From contig UQWD01000010.1 in the NCBI GenBank assembly GCA_900544555.1, forward strand, positions 1 through 64,000: a DNA stretch of 64,000 bases, written 5' to 3'. How positions within the stretch are numbered: the stretch's first letter is position 1; every line of letters starts with the position of its first letter. This document shows positions 42,730-52,267 of this stretch, piece after piece. This DNA comes from an uncultured Eubacteriales bacterium (GTDB lineage: Bacteria; Bacillota; Clostridia; Christensenellales; CAG-138). The position numbers and the translations under genes are program-made. Under the pieces are notes generated by a model. It made no database searches. It was given only the letters and a program-made list of their open reading frames with translations, and had not been told where the DNA came from.

Positions 42730-43515
42730 ATGCGTATATTACTGACCAATGACGATGGTATTCATGCCGAGGGTATTGACGCGCTTGTGCGTGCGCTATC
42801 AGCGGAGCATGAGCTTGTTGTGGCCGCACCCGATTCCGAGCGTAGCGGGGCGAGCCATTCTTTGACGTTTTCAACGCCCATAAGAATGAGAGAGGCGCGT
42901 AATTGGAACGATTTGCCCGACTCTGTGCGCGCGTACGCCATCAACGGCACGCCGGTGGACTGTGTGAAGCTCGCATGCGGGAACCTCGATTTTCAGCCGG
43001 ATTTGGTTTTATCCGGCATCAATATCGGCCAGAATATTGGTACGGACGTTTTTTATTCCGGCACGGTATCCGCGGCGTTTGAAGGCGCGCTGCTGGACAT
43101 ACCGTCGATAGCCGTCTCGATCGCCTCGTTTACGCCCAAGAATATCGGCGCCGCGGCGGAGGCCATGCGAAGAATGCTTAAATGGTGCGTGAGCGAAGTG
43201 TTTGTGATCAGCCGATTTCTCAATATCAATATGCCGGATCTTCCGCTTGAAAGCATGCGCGGCGTAAAATGGGCTCCCCTGAGCCGCCAGGAATACGATA
43301 AAACATATATTGAACGCTTGGATCCGCACGACAGGCGCTATTACTGGATACCCTCGGGCAGGGCGGAGCGTTCGGGCGCGAAGGAAGAGGATACGGACGA
43401 GCGGTGGGTGTTGGAGGGCTACATTGCCGTTACGCCGCTCAAAACCGATATTACGGATGAGGAGCGCTTGAATCAGCTACGGCAGGTGCGGATTCCGCTG
43501 GACAACGGTATGTAA
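42730..43515 (+). CDS. surE: 5'/3'-nucleotidase SurE
   Basis: SurE is a metal-dependent phosphatase of nucleoside monophosphates. The protein starts MRILLTNDDGIHAEG (metal-binding Asp pair) and continues with APDSERSGASHSLT, the SGINIGQNIGTDVFYSGTVS motif and AAFEG. This start at 42730 follows AGGGG by 5 nt; the open frame upstream to 42610 overlaps the terminator and is not used. Length 261 is normal. Confidence 0.95.
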   Translation: MRILLTNDDGIHAEGIDALVRALSAEHELVVAAPDSERSGASHSLTFSTPIRMREARNWNDLPDSVRAYAINGTPVDCVKLACGNLDFQPDLVLSGINIGQNIGTDVFYSGTVSAAFEGALLDIPSIAVSIASFTPKNIGAAAEAMRRMLKWCVSEVFVISRFLNINMPDLPLESMRGVKWAPLSRQEYDKTYIERLDPHDRRYYWIPSGRAERSGAKEEDTDERWVLEGYIAVTPLKTDITDEERLNQLRQVRIPLDNGM

Positions 43516-43858
43516 ACGGCCTGACGTCCCTTGAACTTGACGGCCGGCGCATAACGGTTTAAGGTTTAAATCGTTGGCTGAGGGCGCAAGCTGCTGCCGG
43601 ATGATTATAATATCGATTAAATGATCAGGCGGCGTTTAACATCGCGTAATAATCAGGGGGAACGGCTTGCCAAGGACGCTGATTTTATTTTTTCCGCGGG
43701 ATGTTCTTCCGACAGCGGGTTCGCTCGCTTGAGCGTTTACAACGCTTATTTTTGCCGTCGGCGTAAGCGTAAGGGAGCTGCGTATAACTGTTAAACATGT
43801 TAATACGGTTTTGCGCTTCGAGCGGATTTTTAACCCAAAGATAAAACGAAGGCGCGCG
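43516..43858. other. Intergenic region, nothing recognised
   Basis: No gene, RNA or repeat is supported. It presumably carries the promoter of the long operon starting with the histidine phosphatase. Confidence 0.45.
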
Positions 43859-44476
43859 ATGATTATGAAATTAATTCTGATACGGCACGGGCAAACGGAA
43901 TGGAACGTCCAGCGGCGGGCGCAGGGCCAAACCGATATTCCAATGGATGAGAATGGACTGCGCCAGGCGAGGGCAGTCGCTCGGCGGCTGCGTACGGATA
44001 ATATTGACGGCCTTTATACAAGCCCGCTGTCGCGAGCGCATGAAACGGCGGCGGAGATAGGCGCGCTTATTGGAATTGAACCCATTGTTATGCCCGAGCT
44101 CACCGAGATACAATTTGGATTATGGGAGGGGCGTACGTTCAACGAGCTAAAAGCGATTTATCCCGCACTGTTTGAACAATGGAGCGCGGCACCATACGGC
44201 TGCAGAGCTCCGCAAGCCGAAACCCTTGAGGAGATACTTTTTAGGGTAAGGCCGGTTGTCCGCAGGATTGCCGCTTATTGCCGGAACGCCGTAATAGTAA
44301 GCCATACACTCCCCTTAAAGCTTATCATCGCGGACGCGATAGGACTCGACTTTAACCGGATTCATCACCTGAAACTGGACAACTGCGGCTACACGCTGCT
44401 TAACATGGATAACAACGGGCAAGGGTCATTGATGGTTATGAACGATATTTCACACATGAGAGGAGCGGCCCTATGA
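43859..44476 (+). CDS. Histidine phosphatase (phosphoglycerate mutase superfamily)
   Basis: The N-terminal RHG motif (LILIRHGQTEWNVQRRAQGQ), the second His in VIVSHTLPLKLI and the Glu in ELTEIQFGLWEGRTF show an active two-histidine phosphatase. Members include CobC and phosphoserine phosphatases; the substrate is not inferable. ATG 43859 and ATG 43865 are both possible. The stop overlaps the next start by 4 bp, beginning a run of overlapping genes to ispH-rpsA. Confidence 0.88.
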   Translation: MIMKLILIRHGQTEWNVQRRAQGQTDIPMDENGLRQARAVARRLRTDNIDGLYTSPLSRAHETAAEIGALIGIEPIVMPELTEIQFGLWEGRTFNELKAIYPALFEQWSAAPYGCRAPQAETLEEILFRVRPVVRRIAAYCRNAVIVSHTLPLKLIIADAIGLDFNRIHHLKLDNCGYTLLNMDNNGQGSLMVMNDISHMRGAAL

Positions 44477-45711
44477 TAAAAATCGCCATTATAGGCGGAG
44501 GCCCTGCGGGCATGCTGGCCGCCGCTTCGGCCGCGGACGCCGGCGCTCAAGCCGTTCTTTATGAAAAAAATGAAAAGCTCGGCAAAAAGCTGTTCCTTAC
44601 GGGAAAGGGCCGCTGCAATATCACGAACAGTGCGCGGATCGACGAGTTTTTTATGCATATACCCCGAAACCCCAAATTCCTTTACAGCGCCTTTAACGCA
44701 TTTAACAATCAGGATATGGTGTCCCTTCTTGACGGGCTAAAGGTGCCGACGAAGGTTGAGCGCGGAGGTCGGGTTTTTCCGGCGTCGGATAAATCCAGCG
44801 ATGTGCTGCGCGCCCTGTCGGAATACTGTGCGCAAAAGGGCGTTCTGATTCGATTGAGTTCGAATGTGTTGGAGATAAAGCGCGCGCATGAAGGATTTAT
44901 TGTTATAACGCATCGCGGAGAGGAAAAATTCAACGCGGTGATTTTGGCTACGGGCGGCTTAAGCTATCCGCAAACGGGGTCTACCGGCGACGGCTACCGC
45001 TTCGCGAGGGGATTCGGGCATGGCATGGAAACGCCGAGGGCATCGCTTGTTCCATTGGAAACAGAGGAAAGCTGGCCCGCCGGGCTGGCGGGTCTTTCGT
45101 TGAAAAACGTCAGGCTGACCGCTTATCAAAATAAGCGTGCGGTTTTTGACGAGGTTGGGGAAATGCTATTTACACACTTTGGCGTTTCAGGGCCGTTGGT
45201 TTTAAGCGCGAGCAGCAGGGTAGCGGATAACCCGAAGGGAGCGCTACTTAGCGTCGATATGAAGCCGGGACTTAACGAGGAGGAGCTGGACAGGCGGATC
45301 CTTCGCGACTTTACGGCAAATACGCGTAAGCTATTAGCCAACGCGCTTTACGCACTGCTGCCGGGTAAAATGATTCCGGTAATAATCGGCCTGTCTGGGA
45401 TTGATCCTAAAAAGCCGGTAGATCAGATCACAAAGGCTGAGCGGCGCGCGCTTTTATCGCTTTTAAAGGCGCTGCCCCTGACAATATCCGGCGCGCGTCC
45501 TATTGATGAAGCCGTTATAACGCGCGGCGGCGTTAATATCAGGGAGATTAACGCCTCAACGATGGAATCCAAGCGCGTTCCTGGCCTGTATTTCGCCGGC
45601 GAGCTGCTGGATGTGGACGGATATACGGGCGGGTATAATCTTCAAATCGCGTATTCGACGGGATTTCTAGCTGGAAAATCCGCCGCTGGCGGGGAGGAGC
45701 AGGGGTTGTGA
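44473..45711 (+). CDS. HI0933/YhiN-type flavoprotein oxidoreductase
   Basis: The 412-residue protein begins with a Rossmann FAD motif IGGGPAGMLAAASAADAG, then LYEKNEKLGKKLFLTGKGRC (the family signature GRCN). It ends with ELLDVDGYTGGYNLQIAYST, which closes the FAD site. Members are BaiN-like reductases of uncertain substrate. It overlaps both neighbours (ATGA with the phosphatase, GTGA with cmk). Confidence 0.9.
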   Translation: MIKIAIIGGGPAGMLAAASAADAGAQAVLYEKNEKLGKKLFLTGKGRCNITNSARIDEFFMHIPRNPKFLYSAFNAFNNQDMVSLLDGLKVPTKVERGGRVFPASDKSSDVLRALSEYCAQKGVLIRLSSNVLEIKRAHEGFIVITHRGEEKFNAVILATGGLSYPQTGSTGDGYRFARGFGHGMETPRASLVPLETEESWPAGLAGLSLKNVRLTAYQNKRAVFDEVGEMLFTHFGVSGPLVLSASSRVADNPKGALLSVDMKPGLNEEELDRRILRDFTANTRKLLANALYALLPGKMIPVIIGLSGIDPKKPVDQITKAERRALLSLLKALPLTISGARPIDEAVITRGGVNIREINASTMESKRVPGLYFAGELLDVDGYTGGYNLQIAYSTGFLAGKSAAGGEEQGL

Positions 45712-46391
45712 ATAATATTCGCATAGCAATTGACGGCCCCGCTGGAGCGGGAAAGAGCACCATAGCAAAAATCGTAGCCAAGGAGCTTGGCTATACCTAT
45801 ATCGATACGGGGGCCATGTACCGCGCGGTCGCACTTAAAGCCCTCCGTATGGGGATTTCGCCGTTTGACGACATGCGCGTCAACAACATGCTATCCCACA
45901 CCAGGGTCGATGTTGTGCTTCGGGGCGGCGAGCAGGCCGTTATGCTGGACGGTGAGGACGTAACCGGGCTAATCCGCGCGGAGGAAGTCTCAAAAGGCGC
46001 ATCCGACGTGGCCGTTAACCCGGCCGTGAGGCTTAAGCTGGTCGAGCTTCAACGTGAGATGGCGTCCAAGCGGAGCGTGGTCATGGATGGGCGCGACATC
46101 GGTTCATACGTGCTGCCCGACGCTCAATACAAATTTTACATCACCGCTTCTGTAAACGAGCGCGCGCGCAGGCGCTATATTCAACTGGAACGGCAAAATA
46201 TGCTTATGGGACGCACGGTGGAAAAAATCGCGGAGGAAATAAAGGCAAGGGACGCGACGGATAAAGGTCGCGCCTTCGCGCCGTTGGTTTGCCTTGCGGA
46301 AGCTGTTTGCATTGACACAACCCAAATGTCTATAATCGAGGCGGCAAAGGCCGTGCTTGATTATATTGTCAAGGGGGGCGAAAGCCGGTGA
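45708..46391 (+). CDS. cmk: Cytidylate kinase
   Basis: Cmk phosphorylates CMP and dCMP. The P-loop AIDGPAGAGKSTIAK is at residues 7-21, followed by YIDTGAMYRAVALKAL and VVMDGRDIGSYVLPDAQYKF, all diagnostic. The length of 227 is standard. It starts with GTG overlapping the previous stop. The cmk-plsC-ispH-rpsA order is widespread in Clostridia. Confidence 0.96.
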   Translation: MNNIRIAIDGPAGAGKSTIAKIVAKELGYTYIDTGAMYRAVALKALRMGISPFDDMRVNNMLSHTRVDVVLRGGEQAVMLDGEDVTGLIRAEEVSKGASDVAVNPAVRLKLVELQREMASKRSVVMDGRDIGSYVLPDAQYKFYITASVNERARRRYIQLERQNMLMGRTVEKIAEEIKARDATDKGRAFAPLVCLAEAVCIDTTQMSIIEAAKAVLDYIVKGGESR

Positions 46392-46999
46392 TTTACGTGT
46401 TCTTCAAATTTATTCTCGGGCCGCTGATTCTGCTATTTTTACGCCCTGTTGTTTATGGCCGGGAAAATCTGCGCGTGCAGGGAAAGGCCATATTCGTCAG
46501 CAACCATATTTCGATGGCGGATCCCATGCTGCTGGCGTTAATCTCACCGCGTATCATTCATTTTATGGCTAAAAAGGAGATCTTTAAGTCAAGGCTCGGG
46601 AATCTGTTTTTTCGCGCGATGCTGGCTTTTCCCGTGAACAGGAGAAACGCGGATCTCCAGTCTTTGAGGATCGCGCTCAAGGTGCTGGATAAAGGGAAGG
46701 TGTTTGGGATATTCCCGGAAGGCAAGCGGGCTGTTACGGAGGATCTGGACGAATTTGAAAAGGGAGCGGCTTTCCTTGCGGTCCGTTCCGGCGCGCCGCT
46801 TGTTCCGATGTATATTCATCCGGGCAGCTACCGTTCGCTGCATCCCCGCGTTATCGTGGGCAGCCCCATACAGATAAATTCACTTTCGGCGGGCGCGAAT
46901 AAATCCTCTTTAATCGACGTGGTCACAGACGAGATAGCGGACGCGGTAAGCGCGCTCAAAGAGGAAATGGAGATGAGCTTTGATAATACGAACCGCTGA
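46388..46999 (+). CDS. plsC: 1-acyl-sn-glycerol-3-phosphate acyltransferase
   Basis: PlsC makes phosphatidic acid from lysophosphatidate. The catalytic motif is present as SNHISMADPM (NHx4D form) and motif III as FPEGKR. An N-terminal hydrophobic anchor (about residues 5-20) places it at the membrane. It overlaps cmk by 4 bp and the ispH-rpsA start by 20 bp. Confidence 0.93.
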   Translation: MIYVFFKFILGPLILLFLRPVVYGRENLRVQGKAIFVSNHISMADPMLLALISPRIIHFMAKKEIFKSRLGNLFFRAMLAFPVNRRNADLQSLRIALKVLDKGKVFGIFPEGKRAVTEDLDEFEKGAAFLAVRSGAPLVPMYIHPGSYRSLHPRVIVGSPIQINSLSAGANKSSLIDVVTDEIADAVSALKEEMEMSFDNTNR

Positions 47000-49346
47000 A
47001 AATATCGGCTTTTGCTTCGGCGTAAAGCGGGCTATTCAGATGGCGTGGGAAGCCAGGGAGCGGGCCGGAATGGTTTATACGCTTGGCGATATTATTCATA
47101 ACGAGCAGGTCGTCGAGCAATTAAAGGTTCAAGGCATAAGGCCCGTTCATTCCATCGACGAGGTCGGGCCGGGGGACACGCTGATTATCCGATCGCACGG
47201 GGTTGGCAGGGAAACGTATGAAAATTGCAGGGAAATGGGCGTCGCGCTTTTAGACGCCACTTGCCCGTTCGTCAAACGAATCCATTCGATAGCGCGGGAA
47301 TTTTCTGAAAAAGGCATACCCGTTATAATTATTGGGAAGGACGATCATCCGGAAGTAATGGGTATAAACGGATGGTGCGGAGGAAAAGCTGTAATAGTCG
47401 GCGGCGCAAAGGACGTTGAAAGCTTGGGCGAGTTTGACAGGGCGTGCATCGTTGTACAAACGACATTTTCCAAAACGCTGTACCGCGAGTTGGCGGCGGC
47501 TCTTGAAAAAAAGGTTCAGAAGCCCGAATTCTTTGATACGATATGCGCTACGACTTCAATCCGGCAGGCGGAGGCGGAGAAGCTGAGCCGCGAATGCACG
47601 CATATGATCATTATCGGGGGCAGGAACAGCTCGAATACGCGCAAACTGTATGAGGCATGCCGAAATTTCTGCACAAATATACAAACAATACAAAAACCTG
47701 ATGATCTTGCTCTTGAAATTATTCATTCAAATGATATAATAGGTATTGTTGCAGGCGCATCAACGCCGGATTGGATGATTAGGGAGGTTAAAGCAAGAAT
47801 GAGCGAAATTGAAAAGACGATGGCTGAACATCCGGAAGTAGAAAACAATGAGGTCGAAACGGAAGCAACAGCTACCGTCGATGAGCCCATTGCGGTTGAA
47901 CCCGAACCAGCGGACAAAAGCCCCGAATTAGTGGACGAAAGCCCCGAGCCAGCGCGCGAAAGCATTGAACCAGCGGACGACAACTCTGAAGCGGCGGATT
48001 CCAATTTTGAGGAAGCGTTTGAAAAAACGCTCGTCAGAATCCGCAACGGTCAGATCCTTAAAGGGACGGTGGTACAGCTTGTCGATGGAGAGGTGAGCGT
48101 CAATATCGGATATAAGTCCGACGGTTTTATACCGCGTAACGAGTTTTCCTCCGATACGGATTTGAATCCCGCCGACGTTGTGAAAATCGGGGATGAAATT
48201 GAAGTTGAGGTTCTCAAGGTAAATGACGGCGAAGGCAACGTGCTGCTGTCGCGCAAAAACGTTGAGAGCAAGAAGGCTTGGGACAAGCTGGTACAGGAAA
48301 CGGGAGAGGAAGGCCGTATTTTCGACGGGATAGGCAAGGAGGTCGTTAAAGGGGGCATGATAGCTTCCATCAACGGTATCCGCGCGTTCGTCCCCGCCTC
48401 CCAGCTTTCAAACAAATATGTAGAGAATATATCCGATTTTGTCGGCAAACCTATCAGGCTAAAAATTATTGAAGTTGATAAATCCAGGAAGAGGATTGTC
48501 GCCTCGCATAAAGCCGTTTTACAGGAAGAAGCCGAGCAGGCCAGAAAAGAGAAGTGGGATCAGCTGGTCGTTGGCTCGAAGATAAGCGGTGTTGTCCGCA
48601 GGCTGACGGATTTCGGGGCATTTGTGGATATTGGCGGGCTCGACGGCCTCATTCATGTTACCGACGTCGCATGGGGCAGGGTAAAGCACCCGTCCGACGT
48701 GCTTAAGTCCGGACAGGAAATCGAAGTATTAATTCTTAACGTTGATAAGGAAAAACAGCGGATTTCACTCGGATATAAGCAGCTTCAGCCCAAGCCGTGG
48801 ACGCTTGCGGGCGAGAAGTATCCCATCGGCACGATAATTGAGGGCAAGGTCGTGCGTATCGTACCCTTCGGCGCGTTTGTAGCTATTGAGCCGACGATTG
48901 ACGGCTTAATCCATATTTCGCAGGTTGGCGTTAGGCGCGTTGTAAAGGTTGAGGATGAAATTAAAGTAGGCGATATGGTTCGCTGCAAGGTTCTGGATGT
49001 GAACCCCGAGGCTAAGCGCATAAGCTTAAGCCGCAGAGACGTATTGATTGAGGAAAATCCTGAGATAGCAGAGGAGCTTGCCAAGGAGAAGGCCGACCGC
49101 GATCGCATCGCCGCGGAGCGCGCTGAACAGCGCGCGGCCGCTATGGAACAGGCTAAGCAGCAGCGCGAGCAGCATGATCGTGAGCGCGTTGAGCGCCGCG
49201 AACGTCCCTCACAGCATAGCGCGGATCGCCCTGAACGTCAGGAACGCCGGCAGCGCAGGGAGGATTCGGACTATCAACTGCCGCCCGTACAATCCTCAAC
49301 GACTTCACTGGCGGATTTGTTCTCCAATTTTACACCGGAAGAGTAA
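46980..49346 (+). CDS. ispH-rpsA: Fusion of IspH (HMBPP reductase) and ribosomal protein S1
   Basis: Residues 1-280 are IspH, the 4Fe-4S enzyme ending the MEP isoprenoid pathway. The three cluster cysteines are C12 (GFCFGVKRAI), C95 (DATCPFVKRI) and C189 (DTICATTSIR). A Glu/Pro-rich linker follows (about 285-345). Four S1 RNA-binding domains come next (about 355-425, 440-510, 530-600, 610-690; e.g. GVVRRLTDFGAFVDIGGLDG). The tail is rich in Arg, Gln and Glu. The start is a TTG at 46980. Such IspH-S1 fusions are known in Clostridia. Confidence 0.96.
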   Translation: MIIRTAENIGFCFGVKRAIQMAWEARERAGMVYTLGDIIHNEQVVEQLKVQGIRPVHSIDEVGPGDTLIIRSHGVGRETYENCREMGVALLDATCPFVKRIHSIAREFSEKGIPVIIIGKDDHPEVMGINGWCGGKAVIVGGAKDVESLGEFDRACIVVQTTFSKTLYRELAAALEKKVQKPEFFDTICATTSIRQAEAEKLSRECTHMIIIGGRNSSNTRKLYEACRNFCTNIQTIQKPDDLALEIIHSNDIIGIVAGASTPDWMIREVKARMSEIEKTMAEHPEVENNEVETEATATVDEPIAVEPEPADKSPELVDESPEPARESIEPADDNSEAADSNFEEAFEKTLVRIRNGQILKGTVVQLVDGEVSVNIGYKSDGFIPRNEFSSDTDLNPADVVKIGDEIEVEVLKVNDGEGNVLLSRKNVESKKAWDKLVQETGEEGRIFDGIGKEVVKGGMIASINGIRAFVPASQLSNKYVENISDFVGKPIRLKIIEVDKSRKRIVASHKAVLQEEAEQARKEKWDQLVVGSKISGVVRRLTDFGAFVDIGGLDGLIHVTDVAWGRVKHPSDVLKSGQEIEVLILNVDKEKQRISLGYKQLQPKPWTLAGEKYPIGTIIEGKVVRIVPFGAFVAIEPTIDGLIHISQVGVRRVVKVEDEIKVGDMVRCKVLDVNPEAKRISLSRRDVLIEENPEIAEELAKEKADRDRIAAERAEQRAAAMEQAKQQREQHDRERVERRERPSQHSADRPERQERRQRREDSDYQLPPVQSSTTSLADLFSNFTPEE

Positions 49347-49366
49347 TATTATTATTCAAGGATTTA

Positions 49367-49616
49367 AACGCCGCCCCTTTATGGGGCGGCGTTAGTGTGT
49401 CGAAAAAGTGACTGCGCCGCGTTTTTCGCGCTAACATGGAGCGCTTGCACATTGACGCGGTCAGCGCCCCGTGCAAAGAAACCCTTGCTGCTCAAGGCAT
49501 TCCGAATCTGACGCACATGTCGACAGATTCGGTTGAAAGCCTATGGGGTTGCGGCTCCGACCCAACCCCGGGTTTTTTTGACAGGCTGACGACGCCCCTT
49601 TATGGAGCGGCGTTAG
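49367..49616 (+). repeat. Terminator-associated structured element, copy 2
   Basis: A terminator-like hairpin of the ispH-rpsA gene (AACGCCGCCCC/GGGGCGGCGTT, 49367-49393) is followed by the core 49394-49588, starting AGTGTGTCGAAAAAGTG and ending GTTTTTTTGACAGGCTGAC. After the core the hairpin is repeated at 49589-49615 with two base changes. Hence a direct repeat of about 28 bp brackets the element. The core matches copies 1 and 3 in reverse orientation. Confidence 0.88.
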
Positions 49617-49968
49617 AGTATCAACGGATCCATAGGAATTTTAGGTGTTGCGATTACAGATGATTATATTCGCTTGCGTCGCTAAGACAAAAAATAGTTT
49701 TCCTGGGGAAAATGCAGGGTAAGGGGGAGCTTTAGCGTTAATTGTTTTCCCTAATAAAGCTGTTGCGGGCGCAAATCCGCATCCCATCTATATATATGGG
49801 ATACAGTCAAAGCAGGCAGCCCGAATTCCTAGGCATCCAGCTTTTCACTCACAAAGCGGATATACCTCTATGGTGTAGGCGCGTCCCCGGCTAGGGGTAT
49901 CTTTTTTCACTCGTCCCGGCAATAAGCCTGATTGCTATGCGGATAATGCATATTGTTTATGAGCTTCT
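49617..49968. other. Intergenic region, one weak hairpin
   Basis: Nothing coding is supported. GATATACC near 49858 can pair imperfectly with GGGGTATC near 49896, followed by TTTTTT, a possible terminator or decayed regulatory RNA. Confidence 0.4.
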
Positions 49969-50528
49969 TTAACCCTGTTCCGCAAACAATTCGCCCTTTT
50001 TCAGATGTTCTGCAAGCTCGTTAGTATGGGTTACTACCAGACGCATTTATTTAACTGCCGGGCGCTTTCTTTGAGAATTGAGATACCCTGCGCCATATCT
50101 TCATCCAAATTTCCGGTTGACTCGTCGGCCAGAAGTCGGGGACCTCGCTGGCCAGCGCCCGCGCGATGGCCACCCGTGCTGCTGGCCGCCGGAAAGCTTG
50201 AGCACATTTCGCTTTGCTTCTTCTCTTGTAAGACCTAATCGCTCCAAAAACGGCATTACAGCTTTTTTCGAGGTCGGCCGGACATTTTCCCGCGGGGTCA
50301 AATAATCAATCAGGTTATAGCTTTTAAAAACAAAAAGAACGTATTTTTTGCGATTACGCCCCAACCCTGTCTTTCAATGTCCTTCCCAACAAGTAAAATG
50401 CTGCCGCCTGTGGGGCAGTCTAATCCGCCCAGCAAAGAGAGCAGCGTTGTTTTGCCGTACCCGGACAGGCCGAGAACCGCATACATCTTCCGCGTATACT
50501 GCTCCATTGTATGAGCCTTACAAAACAA
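49969..50528 (-). pseudogene. Degenerate ABC transporter ATPase (LolD-like)
   Basis: Fragments in different frames together give a nucleotide-binding domain: Walker A GLSGYGKTTLLSLLGGLDCP, then LIDYLTPRENVRP, signature LSGGQQ, VAIARALASEVP, Walker B LLADESTGNLDED, VTHTNELAEHL and a TAA at 49969. At least three frameshifts are needed and the N-terminus is missing. It belonged to a lipoprotein or antimicrobial-peptide export type ATPase. No permease remains nearby. Confidence 0.85.
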
Positions 50529-50635
50529 GCGGCGCCAATATATAGGGGGATTTTATATTGTTGCATGTATTATCACACTAAATTTGGGGAAAAATAGCAA
50601 ATGACACCATTCTGCATAAGCAGACGGGATTCTTT

Positions 50636-50662
50636 GCAGGATGCGATTTTTGCGCCGCGAAT
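50636..50662 (+). promoter_or_regulatory. Candidate sigma-H promoter of the spoIIA operon
   Basis: GCAGGATGC with AGGA at 50638-50641, and GAAT at 50659-50662, are separated by 17 bp, as in sigma-H promoters (RnAGGAwww ... RnnGAATww). It lies 30 bp before the spoIIAA start. Sigma-H control of spoIIA is established in Bacillus; the site here is inferred by pattern. Confidence 0.5.
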
Positions 50663-50691
50663 ACTTCTATTTCAGCAAAGGAGGACGAGCT

Positions 50692-51003
50692 ATGGAGTTA
50701 ACCGGTATTAGGGAACAGGGCGTATTGACTATCCGGCTTAAGGGGGAGCTGGATCATCATAACGCAGAACAGGCCAGAAATGGTATAGATTCGCTGCTCA
50801 GCGATAAGGGAATAAAGGAATTAATCCTAGATCTCTCAGGCGTTTCGTTTATGGATAGCTCTGGCGTCGGGGTGATTCTGGGCAGATACCGGCTTTTGTC
50901 GGGCAGAAGGGGTGTAATGCGCGTAACGGGCGCTTCAAGAAGCATAGAGAAGATATTGAAGATGGCGGGCGTCTATGCGCTTCTTGAGCGCAAGGCGATA
51001 TGA
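50692..51003 (+). CDS. spoIIAA: Anti-sigma factor antagonist SpoIIAA
   Basis: SpoIIAA is the STAS-domain protein that frees SigmaF from SpoIIAB when dephosphorylated in the forespore. The 103-residue protein has the STAS core with the phosphorylation site in VSFMDSSGVGVILGRY (second Ser expected). AAGGAGG lies 7 nt before ATG 50692; the frame is open upstream to 50641 but lacks a site there. First gene of spoIIAA-spoIIAB-sigF. Confidence 0.95.
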   Translation: MELTGIREQGVLTIRLKGELDHHNAEQARNGIDSLLSDKGIKELILDLSGVSFMDSSGVGVILGRYRLLSGRRGVMRVTGASRSIEKILKMAGVYALLERKAI

Positions 51004-51014
51004 GGGGGGACGAT

Positions 51015-51449
51015 ATGTACGAAAATGAGATGCATTTGAGTTTTGCAAGCAAATCGCAAAACGAGGGGTTCGCGCGCATGGTTGCGGCCGCGTTCGCCGC
51101 CCAGCTTGATCCGACGATAGAGGAGCTGACGGATATACGTACGGCGGTCAGCGAGGCTGTCACAAACGCAATTATACACGGATATGATAACAAGCCTGGA
51201 ACCGTGTTTATGGATTGCTATATACGGGGAGATTCCATATCATTGTCCATACGCGATCTGGGAAGGGGAATCGAGGATATCGACCTTGCCCGGCAGCCGT
51301 TTTATACTTCAAAACCGAATTTAGACCGTTCTGGTATGGGGTTTTGCGTGATGGAAGCGTTTATGGATACCGTTGACGTTCAGTCCGAACCCGGCCGGGG
51401 TACTACCGTGACGATGAAAAAGAGGATCCGGGTGACAGACAATGCGTGA
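51015..51449 (+). CDS. spoIIAB: Anti-sigma F factor SpoIIAB
   Basis: SpoIIAB is a GHKL-fold kinase that binds SigmaF and phosphorylates SpoIIAA. The N-box (TAVSEAVTNAIIHGY), the G1 box (IRDLGRGI) and the G2 part (SGMGFCVMEAFMD) are present in 144 residues. GGGGGG lies 5 nt before ATG 51015; an earlier ATG at 51000 overlaps spoIIAA. It overlaps sigF by 8 bp. Confidence 0.96.
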   Translation: MYENEMHLSFASKSQNEGFARMVAAAFAAQLDPTIEELTDIRTAVSEAVTNAIIHGYDNKPGTVFMDCYIRGDSISLSIRDLGRGIEDIDLARQPFYTSKPNLDRSGMGFCVMEAFMDTVDVQSEPGRGTTVTMKKRIRVTDNA

Positions 51450-52179
51450 TTCAGCGCCGCTGGAGCATGAACGAACGCTGGAACTGATAAAATGCGCCCA
51501 GGCTGGGGACGACGAGGCCCAGGAGCTGCTTGTGGTGCATAACGCCGCGCTCGTAAAATCAATAGTAAAAAAGTACATTGGGCGCGGCGTTGATTTCGAT
51601 GATCTTTATCAGATCGGATGCCTCGGCCTGATAAAGGCCATACGAAACTATGACGCGACGTATCAGGTCCGATTCTCTACATACGCCGTGCCTATGATTA
51701 TGGGTGAGGTCAAGCGCTTTTTGCGGGACGACGGGATGATAAAGGTCAGCCGTTCGCTCAAGGAGCTGGCCACGCACGCCGCTGCCGCACAGGAAAAGCT
51801 GGGGCTGAAGCTTGGCAGGGAGCCGACGGTGAACGAGCTGGCGCAGGATTTAGGCGTTGAGGTCGATGAGCTTATTATGGCAATGGAAGCCTCACGCCCG
51901 CACATGAGCATTTATGAACCCATATATGGCGACGACTCGGAATGCTCGATGCTGGATAAGGTCAAATCCAAGACAAACGCAGAGTCCGAAATCGTAAACC
52001 GGGTGCTGCTTAAGGAGCTGCTGGGTCAGCTGAACCCAAGGGAAAGGCAGCTTATCATGCTCAGGTATTTTGAAGATAAGACTCAAGGCGAGATTGCGAA
52101 AATATTCGGCGTTTCGCAGGTGCAGATATCTCGGCTTGAGGGTAAAATTATTAAAAAGCTCAGAGAAGCGGCAACCTAA
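51442..52179 (+). CDS. sigF: RNA polymerase sigma-F factor
   Basis: The early forespore sigma factor. Region 2 reads YIGRGVDFDDLYQIGCLGLI and YQVRFSTYAVPMIMGEVKRF, region 3 LKELATHAAAAQEKLG, and region 4 ends with IMLRYFEDKTQGEIAKIFGV and SQVQISRLEGKI. The length of 245 and its position after spoIIAB identify it as SigF rather than SigG. With spoIIAA-spoIIAB it shows the organism belongs to an endospore-forming lineage. Confidence 0.97.
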   Translation: MRDSAPLEHERTLELIKCAQAGDDEAQELLVVHNAALVKSIVKKYIGRGVDFDDLYQIGCLGLIKAIRNYDATYQVRFSTYAVPMIMGEVKRFLRDDGMIKVSRSLKELATHAAAAQEKLGLKLGREPTVNELAQDLGVEVDELIMAMEASRPHMSIYEPIYGDDSECSMLDKVKSKTNAESEIVNRVLLKELLGQLNPRERQLIMLRYFEDKTQGEIAKIFGVSQVQISRLEGKIIKKLREAAT

Positions 52180-52267
52180 GGGCAATAAATCGCGCCACAA
52201 ATTATGGAGGCGTGCAATTAAACGTTGCGTTCATAACACTTTACGCGCATAACAACGTCAAAATATA

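Noticed and set aside
49436..49663. ORF of 75 codons inside element copy 2, similar to a 62-codon ORF in copy 3 (57198-57386)
   Set aside because: The frame is not kept in copy 1, which has a one-base deletion, and the conserved feature is the set of hairpins, not the protein. I treat the element as noncoding.
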